From an uncultured Clostridia bacterium (lineage in GTDB: Bacteria; Bacillota; Clostridia; UBA1381), in contig CAKSFT010000001.1 of assembly GCA_934454145.1 (NCBI GenBank), positions 186,001 through 250,000 on the forward strand: DNA of 64,000 nucleotides, read 5' to 3'. The notes under the pieces are model-generated. The model saw only the letters and a list, made by a program, of their open reading frames with translations, did not search any database and was not told the origin of the DNA. Below, piece after piece: positions 18,721 through 27,600 of the stretch (its first letter is position 1; each line of letters starts with the position of its first letter). Position numbers and translations under genes: made by a program.

Positions 18721-18749
18721 ATTTTAGCACACCCCTCAAAATGTGTCAA
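18721..18749 (-). promoter_or_regulatory. Promoter of the HAD phosphatase gene
   Basis: TTGACA (18749-18744), 17 bases, TAAAAT (18726-18721). Confidence 0.7.
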
Positions 18750-18828
18750 TCAAATGCCGATGCAAAAGATAATTGCAATAACTCAAACAACGTTTGGATA
18801 AATTTTTTTGTCTAAAAACACCTTCTTA

Positions 18829-18857
18829 TTGATTTTTATTTAGATATATGATATATT
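18829..18857 (+). promoter_or_regulatory. Probable ancestral ogt promoter, now separated by a MITE
   Basis: TTGATT, 17 bases, TATATT. The -10 lies inside the 11-bp target duplication of the adjacent repeat, so the insertion put ~216 bases between this promoter and ogt and also copied the -10 to the other side. Confidence 0.5.
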
Positions 18858-18861
18858 GATA

Positions 18862-19077
18862 TAGGTAATTGTAAAATGTAAATTTTACAATTAGCCACCG
18901 CATCTTTGCGGGGGTATCGGGGGTGCCAACCCCTGATTGGTAATCAAAAATGACGACATGTGCGTCATTTTTGACTGAAATAAAAAGTTTCAACATGCCG
19001 TAAAGTTAAAATCAGCCGGAACTTTTTATTTCTACCCAAGAAGTTTAGTTGGAAAACATTAGTTTTACAATTACCTA
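18862..19077 (+). mobile_element. MITE-like repeat, copy 1 (216 bp)
   Basis: It begins TAGGTAATTGTAAAA and ends TTTTACAATTACCTA, a near-perfect terminal inverted repeat. It is flanked by the direct repeat ATATATTGATA on both sides (18851-18861 and 19078-19088), an 11-bp target duplication. Inside are further palindromes: AATTGTAAAAT with its complement, GGGGGTGCC/AACCCC, ATGACG with CGTCAT, and GAAATAAAAAGTT with its complement. No reading frame of note. Copy 2 at 45158 is a close full-length relative. It fills the 414-base space between the HAD gene and ogt. Confidence 0.85.
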
Positions 19078-19106
19078 ATATATTGATAACAACGGAGGTG
19101 GCAAAA

Positions 19107-19643
19107 ATGTCTATATATCAATGGAACTACACCACACCCGATGGGTGTGACAATATGATAATGAACAGTGACGGGGAATTTCTCACTGCGCTGTGCTTTG
19201 AAAATTCACGGGACGGGCGCAAAACTGCCGAAAACTGCGAGAAAAAAATACTGCCTGTTTTTGAGGAAACAGCAGCATGGCTTGATGTTTATTTTGAGGG
19301 GAAAGAACCGGATTTTATGCCAAAATACAAGCTTCACGGGCTGACACCTTTCAGAGAACAGGTTTCTGAAATCATGAAAAAAATACCCTATGGCGAAACA
19401 ATAACATACAACGACATTGCAAAGCAAATCGCAAAAAGCAGAAATATCGCAAAAATGTCGGCACATGCGGTCGGCGGCGCAGTCGGGTGGAACCCGATAT
19501 GCATTATTATCCCATGCCACAGGGTCGTCGGCGCCGCCGGCAGCCTCACCGGTTATGGCGGAGGAATAAAGAACAAGATTTACCTTCTGAAAACAGAGGG
19601 CATTGATGTGAGCAGGTTCACCGTGCCGTCAAAGAGGATATAA
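19107..19643 (+). CDS. ogt: Methylated-DNA--protein-cysteine S-methyltransferase
   Basis: 178 residues from the ATG at 19107 (GGAGG 8 bases upstream). Single-use repair protein that takes the methyl group from O6-methylguanine onto its own Cys. The active site IIPCHRVVG is intact, preceded by the helix-turn-helix DNA-binding part (PYGETITYNDIAKQIAKSRN) and followed by GSLTGYGGGIKNKIYLLKTE. The N-terminal ~85 residues are the usual divergent alpha/beta domain. No Ada transcription domain is fused. A MITE now lies between the gene and its likely promoter. Confidence 0.95.
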   Translation: MSIYQWNYTTPDGCDNMIMNSDGEFLTALCFENSRDGRKTAENCEKKILPVFEETAAWLDVYFEGKEPDFMPKYKLHGLTPFREQVSEIMKKIPYGETITYNDIAKQIAKSRNIAKMSAHAVGGAVGWNPICIIIPCHRVVGAAGSLTGYGGGIKNKIYLLKTEGIDVSRFTVPSKRI

Positions 19644-19674
19644 AAAACTCCTGAGTTTTTTATATCCTCTTTTT
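19633..19674 (+). terminator. ogt terminator
   Basis: A perfect 18-bp stem (19633-19650 with 19653-19670) starts inside the last codons of ogt and runs into TTTTCC. The gene on the other strand ends within it, so it may stop both transcripts. Confidence 0.85.
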
Positions 19675-19899
19675 CCTTGCATTGTGCTCACCGGTTTTTC
19701 CGTGGTTTTCACATGTCTCAAAATCATTCACCTGATTCGGAATTACATAAATATCACTATAAGATTCGGATTCCGCGGAATTTGTGGGCGGAATCTGAAT
19801 CAGACCCGTGCACTCTGTTGCAGATGCAACAGTGTTTTCTTTATCCAGAATATCATAAGAATAGTTTTTGATGTCCTCTTTTTTTATTTTTGTTTTCAT
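19660..19899 (-). CDS. Small hypothetical protein
   Basis: 79 residues from the ATG at 19899, chosen because GGAG lies 6 bases upstream; the frame also has an ATG at 19965 without a site. The protein is hydrophilic, with a basic start (MKTKIKKEDIKNYSYDIL), a central ATECTGLIQIPPTNSAESES motif and a His/Lys-rich end. A single Cys pair position is seen (ECTG and ETCEN). No membrane segment. I do not recognise a function. It ends in the shared terminator with ogt. Confidence 0.55.
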   Translation of the reverse strand: MKTKIKKEDIKNYSYDILDKENTVASATECTGLIQIPPTNSAESESYSDIYVIPNQVNDFETCENHGKTGEHNARKKRI

Positions 19900-20048
19900 A
19901 AAAATCTCCATTCTGCCGCGCCCCGGCACAAGGGCTGATACGGCATATATTTTTTTTGTTGCCATATATATTTTTTGTACAAAAATATATATTATGTTAT
20001 GAAATTTTTATAAAAAAAGATTATTATTCAATACACAAAAATCATGCG

Positions 20049-20759
20049 TTATTCAATTGCGGCAAAATTTGCTGTCACAAAATCAACAACTTCTGTCGGA
20101 GGATTAAGGCTGTGCGGATGATGGTCGCAGCCTTGTTTTACAATATGCGGCAACGATATTCCCTTGTCTTTGTACGCCGCAACCAACCGTGCACCGTTTT
20201 CCTCATACGGCACAACCCTGTCACTGTCACCCGCAACCAAAATCACCGGTATTTTTGTGTCAATCAGTTCACCTGCTTTGTCAATAGGGTTTGCGTCAAA
20301 GTTCTTCGCGCCTTCCTCGTCCAGTCCGTACAAAGCCTTACATTCTTCCCATTCCTTTTTGCTGTATTTTCCATTTCCCTTTCCGGCCGGCCAGCTCCTG
20401 ATGTCCAAAACAGGGGCGTCCAGATATAACGAAGAAATATCCTTCGGATATTTTACGCTGTAGTTGACCGCATACAAGGCTCCTCTCGAAAATCCAAATA
20501 TCGCCGCCCTCTTGTTCAGTTTATACTTTTCCACAACATAATCATGAAACTTTTTCATCAGTTCAACCGCTTCGGGACAGCCGTACATGTCGCATATCCT
20601 ATAATATGCAATGTACCACCCCTGCCGCAGCAGAGCTTGGTCGGCATAGTCATATGCCCCCAAAAATTCCGCACGCCAAACCCACGGGTTTCCTTCTGCC
20701 GCTTTCTCCGGTTTTATAATGGTTATTTCATGCGAATTAAACATTTCTTTGATTTCCAT
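20049..20759 (-). CDS. Alpha/beta-hydrolase, probable carbohydrate esterase
   Basis: 236 residues, no signal peptide. The nucleophile elbow is FGFSRGALYAVNY (Ser at about 103), the acid is in VILVAGDSDRVVPYEENGAR and the catalytic His in KQGCDHHPHSLNPP. This is the prolyl-oligopeptidase/acetyl-xylan-esterase type of fold, often found in polysaccharide-use clusters removing acetyl or similar groups from imported oligosaccharides. Its start is 6 bases after the stop of the GH29-like gene, so the two are co-expressed. Last gene of the second cluster. Substrate not readable. Confidence 0.82.
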   Translation of the reverse strand: MEIKEMFNSHEITIIKPEKAAEGNPWVWRAEFLGAYDYADQALLRQGWYIAYYRICDMYGCPEAVELMKKFHDYVVEKYKLNKRAAIFGFSRGALYAVNYSVKYPKDISSLYLDAPVLDIRSWPAGKGNGKYSKKEWEECKALYGLDEEGAKNFDANPIDKAGELIDTKIPVILVAGDSDRVVPYEENGARLVAAYKDKGISLPHIVKQGCDHHPHSLNPPTEVVDFVTANFAAIE

Positions 20760-20765
20760 TATATT

Positions 20766-22970
20766 TTAACCTTCCTTCTGATTTTCTCCGATTGCCATGA
20801 TGTCGGTAATCATCAGTTTCCCGCATTTTGGGTGTTTCACAACATAAATCACATTGTTTATCTCTGTCGCCCTTGCAACATCTGTTGCATAAACACAGTC
20901 TTCTCTTCCGCTTCCGCTCCTGAAAAGCAAATTCCCGTCCTCAAGCAAAACTGTCTTTGATGTGATTCCGACAAAGCTGTAGCCGGTTTTATAAACTGTT
21001 TTTTCATTATTTCGGATTGTTACAATATCACCTCCGCAGCAATATTCCAAGACTCCGTCATGTGTGCAAAGCCCTGTCACTCCGCTGTCAATTCTTTCCC
21101 CCTCAAAGCACAGCACACCCTCCCTGACGGTATAAATTCCGCCATTGTTGTCCACTGCGGCAATGTCCCCAAAATATCCTGTTTCGCCGCCTGTTACGGT
21201 CAGGATTTGGTTATGGCTGTCAATATAATACACTTCACCGTTTTCTCCGCTGAAAAGATATATTACACCTTCTGCAACCTCTTCTTTTTTGCCGCCGCTA
21301 TATCCACACAGCTTACCGTCGTCTGTCAAGACATAGTCAACATCATCTCTTTTTGCAAAACATACCACATTTTTATAAGGGAGCTTTTTAAAAGCCGCTC
21401 TTTCGCCTTCATTTGACATATAACACACCCTGCCTCCGTCTGTGTCATACGCGTCAATCGCTTCCAGCCTTATGCTTTTTATTTCACATTCACAGTCAAT
21501 CTGTTTGTTCCCCCTCGCTGCGCCAAGGCACATTTCTTTTATCAGAAATTCCGCGCCGTCTTTGTCTGTGCCCCATATTCTGCAATTCTTCAGCCTGTTG
21601 TTGTCAACACCGCCCCAACTGCCGTTGTGCTGTGCGGAATTATTTTTTTGTTCCAGAAAAATTCCGCGGATTTTCTTTAAACCTCCCAGTTCAAGCATAA
21701 CTCCGCACGGCAGTTTCTCTCCTTCCGTGCGGCGCTCACCGGCAATATTTCTTTTTTGTTCGCAAAGCTTTATTACCATGTCGCCTTCCCATTCACATTC
21801 AGAAAAATCACACGAAAGGTACACTTTGCCGCCATTCTGCACAAAATCAACCTTTTCCCCGGTTTTCAGATTCTCTGCACAGGAAAATTCATAACCGCCG
21901 TCCTGCACTTCAAGTCTGCCGCACTTCGGCGCTTTCAATATATGTATATAGTGCACCCTGTCCCTCTTTGTTGTCAATATATATCCGCCGTCATTTACAT
22001 AGCACTGCGGCAATATCCCGGGCTCAATGTCAAAAACAGATTCCGCACCCCAAGAGAGAAAATTGTCCATCATATTCAGGTATTTTTCAATATTTTCTCT
22101 GAAATCCCCCGAAACATATGCCCCCAGGCCCACATGCGGCCTCAGCCCATATGCGCAGACAGAAACAAACTGCCGCAAAAGCTCCGCTCCGTTAAATTTA
22201 TAATCACGCGTCGGATAATACCACCAGTCACCCGTCTGTTCCATGGTGTAACAAAATTCATTTTTCCCGGCCTCTTGCCAGCAGCTGCTTGCAAGGTCAA
22301 ACCCCGGGTTATACACTTTGCCAAACTGCTCAACACTTATCATATCCTCATTTTTAAACTGCCATCTGCCAAAGTTGTTTCTTATCTTCAAAAGCCGCGG
22401 ATTTTTTTCTTCAATCATCGAAAAAATCATTTCCGCATTCTTTTTGCACGACCACCCGTCAAACCAAAATCCACCCACATCGGGATAATTTTCAATTATT
22501 TCCTCAATCACTTCTTTGCAATAAACGGTCTGCCAATAATCCCAGTCCAGCAAATCCGCCGCCTGGTCATTCTTGTATTTTTTGTATGCGTCTGTGTCGA
22601 TAAATTCGGTCCCGTCCGCAAAGCATTTCCTCCTCGGCTCGGGGGTGATGTACACCAAAACCCGGATATTTTCTTTTTTCGCCTCTTCAATCAATTCTCC
22701 CAAAAAATCGTGTTTTGATGTATATGTCCCCGGGATTTTGGATTTCCATAACTTTAAGAACCCAAGACAATTGTGAAATGCCGCAAATGTAATATAGCTT
22801 GCACGCAGTTTCTTTGCGGCTTGCACCCATTTTTTTGCATTCCAGCCGTTTTTTACGGCATCATCTTCAAATTCCTCAAATGAGCCGTATACAGGTTCAT
22901 CATCGTTCGGATTCCCTGTGTTTATCCCCCAATGTATAAAAAGTCCCGAATTTTTCAGTTCGTATTTCAT
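20766..22970 (-). CDS. GH29-like alpha-L-fucosidase-family protein with beta-propeller-like C-terminus
   Basis: 734 residues from the ATG at 22970 (AAAGGA 8 bases upstream). Residues 1-330 follow the GH29 fold: SGLFIHWGINTG at the start, SYITFAAFHNCLGFLKLW, NIRVLVYITPEPR and GGFWFDGWSCKKN, where the Asp (about 171) is at the family's nucleophile position. No signal peptide, so it works on imported oligosaccharides. The last ~220 residues contain repeated short strands (YVLTDDGKLCGYSGG, VIYLFSGENGEVYYIDSHN, TVLLEDGNLLFRSGSG) that look like beta-propeller blades, unusual for GH29. Specificity could differ from fucose. It has its own consensus promoter and is coupled to the esterase. Confidence 0.78.
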   Translation of the reverse strand: MKYELKNSGLFIHWGINTGNPNDDEPVYGSFEEFEDDAVKNGWNAKKWVQAAKKLRASYITFAAFHNCLGFLKLWKSKIPGTYTSKHDFLGELIEEAKKENIRVLVYITPEPRRKCFADGTEFIDTDAYKKYKNDQAADLLDWDYWQTVYCKEVIEEIIENYPDVGGFWFDGWSCKKNAEMIFSMIEEKNPRLLKIRNNFGRWQFKNEDMISVEQFGKVYNPGFDLASSCWQEAGKNEFCYTMEQTGDWWYYPTRDYKFNGAELLRQFVSVCAYGLRPHVGLGAYVSGDFRENIEKYLNMMDNFLSWGAESVFDIEPGILPQCYVNDGGYILTTKRDRVHYIHILKAPKCGRLEVQDGGYEFSCAENLKTGEKVDFVQNGGKVYLSCDFSECEWEGDMVIKLCEQKRNIAGERRTEGEKLPCGVMLELGGLKKIRGIFLEQKNNSAQHNGSWGGVDNNRLKNCRIWGTDKDGAEFLIKEMCLGAARGNKQIDCECEIKSIRLEAIDAYDTDGGRVCYMSNEGERAAFKKLPYKNVVCFAKRDDVDYVLTDDGKLCGYSGGKKEEVAEGVIYLFSGENGEVYYIDSHNQILTVTGGETGYFGDIAAVDNNGGIYTVREGVLCFEGERIDSGVTGLCTHDGVLEYCCGGDIVTIRNNEKTVYKTGYSFVGITSKTVLLEDGNLLFRSGSGREDCVYATDVARATEINNVIYVVKHPKCGKLMITDIMAIGENQKEG

Positions 22971-23020
22971 AGTTTCGTTCCTTTCCTGCGTTGCAGTGCT
23001 TTGCATTTTCAATGCTGTTC

Positions 23021-23049
23021 ATTATATAACTCCGCTTTTCTCATGTCAA
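23021..23049 (-). promoter_or_regulatory. Consensus promoter for the GH29-like/esterase pair
   Basis: TTGACA (23049-23044), 17 bases, TATAAT (23026-23021): a perfect match inside the 122-base gap after the GH3 gene. The two cytoplasmic genes can therefore be expressed apart from the long operon upstream. Confidence 0.75.
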
Positions 23050-23092
23050 TTTCTTTTTTTCACATCATTAGTGTAAAATATAAAGATTTTTG

Positions 23093-24661
23093 TCAGACCG
23101 TTTTGTCAATATCAACCGGCGGTTCGGCATCCATTTTTATTTCCCCGAAAAGCCCCCTTACCGCGGCTTTTTGCGACGATTCGGTGTCGGAATATGCGTT
23201 TATCACATATTTTGCCCTTTCAAAATATTCTCTGTAATAAGGCGAGCGGAAGGATATCACGACAGATTTGTCAACATTGTGACACAATGACATCCAGGCA
23301 TCCGGCAGACAAATGTCGGTGCTGTTTACAAGATATATTATCCTGTCAAATTCGCTTGCTGTTTTTTGTTTCAGCCACAGATTTTTGACTTCTGTGACCT
23401 CACGGCACCTTTTCTTCAGTTCTGCCCCAAATGCGCCCAGACTCTCGCTGATATTGTCCCCTTCCTCTGTCTGCCTCAAATATACCACCATAACCTTGTC
23501 ATCCGCTTTCAAGGGGATAAAGCTGTCCTTTGCAATCAGTGTCAGGCTTTTTTCCGCGACCCTTGCCGATATGTTTTCGCCAAACAATATCGCCTCATGT
23601 TCGGATTCTTTCTTCTTTTGTTCTGCCTTGTATATTTTTTCTTTCACTCTCAGTATTCTCAAAACCGCATCGTCCAGTCTTTCCATGGCAATTTCGCCGT
23701 TTTCTACCGCTTCCTTCATCACCGCGCAATATTCCCAATCCGGGAAAAGCAGCATATCAATCCCTGCCTTGAAACACTCAAGCTGTGCGGTTTTGGGGTC
23801 GTCATACCACCCCAAAAATCCGCCCATGCTCAGCGCATCTGACATGCATATCCCGTCAAACCCGATTTCATTTTTCAGATGCCCGATAAGCTCACTTGAA
23901 AGCGAGCCCGGCAATGGAAGTCCGCCAAAACGCTCTTTTTGCAAAGCCGGGCACGAAATGTGCCCTATCATTATCATATCCGCCCCCGCTTTTATCAGTT
24001 CTCTGTACACTCTGCCATATGTATTTTCCCATGTTTGCCGGTCAAGGCTGTTTTTTGTGGTCACCATATGCTGGTTTCTCCAGTCAACGCCGTCACCGGG
24101 ATAATGCTTCAGGCACGCAAAAAGTCCGTTTTCCTGCATCCCATTTATTTCCTGTGTCAAAATCGGTATAACCCTGTCCGGGTCGTCCCCCGCAGAGCGA
24201 GTCGAAACCAGGTCGTTGCGCGGATTTATGTTCAGGTCAACCACCGGCGCAAGCGCCGTGTTTGCCCCGAAGAGCCTCCCCTGCACTGCTGTCGTTTTTC
24301 CGTAATCATATGCAAGCCCCAAAGAGCCGGCCGCCCCCAGTGCCATGTGTTTCGGCAGGCTCGTCAAAGACGCCACCGCGCCGCCGCAGCCGTTTTCAAA
24401 ATCACCGCAGACAATCGGCACAATCTCCGCATCTCTTTTCATTTTCTCTGTCAATGCGGCGATTTTTTCTTTGTCGTGTATGTCGTCTTTGATGATTTCC
24501 TTTCCTACAAAATATCCGCCGATATTTTTTTTCAGGATTTCTTTTGTGGCCTTCCCTTCAAAAAAATCTTTTGTTATCGGATATATCACGGTCTGCAAAA
24601 TTTTTTCTTCAAGTGTCATATCTTTTATGCTTTTCATTTTCTCATATTCCTTTTCATTCAT
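23093..24661 (-). CDS. Glycoside hydrolase family 3 protein
   Basis: 522 residues, no signal peptide. Typical GH3 N-terminal (alpha/beta)8 barrel: MTLEEKILQTV, ALAPVVDLNINPRNDLVSTR, GLFACLKHYPGDGVDW with substrate-binding Lys-His, and GICMSDALSMGG with the nucleophile Asp at about 276. The C-terminal ~150 residues form the second alpha/beta domain. The loop reads KHYPGDG, not the KHFPGHG of NagZ, so plain beta-glycosidase activity is more likely than beta-N-acetylglucosaminidase. It lies 3 bases after the 1730-residue beta-helix gene. An ATG at 24637 with AAGGAA upstream is an alternative start. Confidence 0.9.
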   Translation of the reverse strand: MNEKEYEKMKSIKDMTLEEKILQTVIYPITKDFFEGKATKEILKKNIGGYFVGKEIIKDDIHDKEKIAALTEKMKRDAEIVPIVCGDFENGCGGAVASLTSLPKHMALGAAGSLGLAYDYGKTTAVQGRLFGANTALAPVVDLNINPRNDLVSTRSAGDDPDRVIPILTQEINGMQENGLFACLKHYPGDGVDWRNQHMVTTKNSLDRQTWENTYGRVYRELIKAGADMIMIGHISCPALQKERFGGLPLPGSLSSELIGHLKNEIGFDGICMSDALSMGGFLGWYDDPKTAQLECFKAGIDMLLFPDWEYCAVMKEAVENGEIAMERLDDAVLRILRVKEKIYKAEQKKKESEHEAILFGENISARVAEKSLTLIAKDSFIPLKADDKVMVVYLRQTEEGDNISESLGAFGAELKKRCREVTEVKNLWLKQKTASEFDRIIYLVNSTDICLPDAWMSLCHNVDKSVVISFRSPYYREYFERAKYVINAYSDTESSQKAAVRGLFGEIKMDAEPPVDIDKTV

Positions 24662-24664
24662 TTT

Positions 24665-27600
24665 TCAGGGTTTTTGTAGCCCGATTTTGTCAAATTCAAT
24701 ATTCATAAATCCCGGTATTTCCGCATGCAGCGGCGAATCCTCCCCGACGCCGTATCCGCCGCCGCCAAACATATCTGCCGGCACAGACACATTATCTTCG
24801 CACCGCGCTGTCGGCAATGCACTTTCGTCCAGCAAAACATCGCCGGAATCTACCAGTGCATTTTTGTACACCTCATTATATTTCGGTTCCAGCGGTTCGT
24901 CGGCAATTGTCTTTGCCAGTTCCGGGAAGCAATCCTTAAAAGGCTTTTCTGCCAAAGCCCCGTATGCAACCGTGCTCATGTTTGATTGGTTTGCAGATGT
25001 TGTCACATGTATAATCTCAACAGACCTTTTGCAATCCACAAAGATATTTGAATATATATCATGGCATCTTCCGCCGTGCCCAAACACCCCTGTTTCGACA
25101 TTTTTAAAGACGTTTGCATAAATAATGCCGCCAAACATGTTGTCATCAAGATAAATCGCATTGTTGCTTTGCCTGTTCACCGCACAGCCCATGTCGTGGA
25201 TATAATTGTACCGCATCACATTGCCGCCGCTTATCCAGCTTCTCCCCGTATAAATGGCACCCGAGTCGCTTGCATACCGCAGGCAGTCATGGATATCGTT
25301 GTACTCATAAATATTGTTGTTTCCATACGAGCTTACCGCCATGTGGCCCGTGTTGAAAATCTCATTGTGAGCAATCAGATTTCCTATACTTTCCACTTTT
25401 ATTCCCGGCTGATATGTCGTCATATAATAACCGAAGTCATGTATGCTGTTGTTGACAATTTTATTGTCACAGTTCTCCATAGTTTTCAGCGTTCCGCCCT
25501 TGACGCTGATGCCGAATCCTCCCATATATGCAATTTCTCCGTTTACAAAAGCGCAGTTTTTTGTGTCTGTCATGCTCATCGCCGACAATCCGTCATAAAT
25601 TCTGCAATTGTCAAAAACAATGCCGCGGCTGTCCTCTACACATGCAATTTCCCCCCTTGAGCCGGAGAATGTTATGTTCTCAAATGTTATATCACTTACC
25701 CCCTTTACAGAGATAATATTTTGACCGTACGTGCAAAGCGAAATATCCGTTTTTTCCTCACTCATCAGATAAAGATACAGTTTCATATTCTGCCTGTCAA
25801 TATAATATTCGCCCTCTCTGTCAAGCTCCTCCAATATGTTCACCAGATAGAACCCTTGTCCGAAAAGGAAGTCCTGACTGCTTGCATGATATGTTGTCAC
25901 CGTATTTTCCGTCACATCAGAAAGCCTTGCAAACCAGTATGACCAGCCATAGTAAGGATATCCAAAAAACCATATATCATCTTTGTTCTGCCACTTTGCG
26001 CCATTGCCGCCGCTATACTCAAAAATTGCCCCCTTGTTGTTCTTGTCATTCTCGTCTGTGCTTGAAAAATTTCCGCGCTCAATTGTCTTGCCGATTGACA
26101 AATACCCGTCATTGGGGAATCTTGCAAGGGTAAGCGGCACTTCCCCGTCAAAGACACCCACAGGCATAATGTCAAGCACATATTCCTGTCCGTACGGCTT
26201 CAGCGCATCAACAGTATTTATGCCGTTTTCTCCCAAGTTACATTCCAAAATCCTGCCGCGCACATCTTCCCTCAGGCATTGTGACACCTGTATGTCCGAA
26301 ACCGGCGAAAACCCGTCAAGCCTTGTTTTTCCGCTGAACACCGTGCCGTTGCCGCTGATTTTGACAGGCAAGTCACAGCCGTTCAGCAACTCTTTGTCTA
26401 TCACCAGCGGTTCTTTCATTTCATACGTTTCGCCGTCCATTTCTATGACAATCCCCGTATATCCGTCATTTTTTTCTGCGGCAAGGTCATGCACAGCGTT
26501 TTTCAATTCCTCCGCTCCCCCAGGTACTTTTACCACTCTGTCGCGGAAACAAACCTCTTTTTTCTGATAAGGTTTCATGCCCGAAAAGCTGTCAAACAAA
26601 AACAACTCCATATACCAGTCATTCCCCATATTTTCCGGCAAAAGAACTGTTTCTTCAAAGCATCTGCTGTTCTGCGAGGCAAATACACTCACAATCTTTC
26701 CTTCGCCGTCCTTTATCGCTGCGGTACACGCGCTCCCCAGCTCCTTCGGGTCGTTTATGTCCAGGCGGAAGGTCACTTCTCTTCCCCTGCCGTCGCTCAG
26801 GTGCCGCAGTTCTCTCCCGAATTTATCATACATTCTGACAGAATATATACAATTTGCCTTCGGCACATAAAATTCCTTTTGGAATTCTTGGCACCTTGTG
26901 CCATACACCGTCCGCAGTCCGTCATTTATGACAACCGTATAGCCGGAATCATAAAAACCGCTGTCCTTCACAAAACATATGCCTATTCTTCCGTGCACGG
27001 TTTTTATGCCGTCCTCCTCACTTTCGGAGTCGCCGTATGAAACCGTATACATGTCTTTGTCAAGCACTTCGCCATCCTTCAGCACACTGATGCTCTTTTC
27101 CACAGTTTTCCCGTCCAGGGGCTGATCATAGCTGACATAAAGCGTGTTGTCATATACAGACATAACTTCTCCGGCCGAACACTCGCTCACCTCCGCCGTT
27201 TGGGCGCCGATTCTTATGTTGTCCACCCAAAGGACAGTGTCCCCCTCGTCCGGGCCGCACACCCCCGTGTCCTGCAATTCAAACAGCAGTCCCGAAAACT
27301 CTTCAAAATCAGAATCACTGTTCACGTCATAAAAATGATACACATTCTTCCCGTTTTTAAAGATATCCAGTGTATACTCGCGCGTGTCAAAATTCATCAC
27401 ATGTGACACATGATAATATCCGCCGTCATTTTCCAAAACAAACCCATATGTGTTGGTATCTTTCCAAAACGAATTGGTTTTTTGGCAAATATTTGCCGGG
27501 CTCCTCCAATTAAGCCCCCGCATTTTCCCAATGCTTGCTGCATAAGTGCTGTTGTTTTCAAATTTAAAGTCAAATTCCGCCTTCACTTTTCCGTTGTTGA

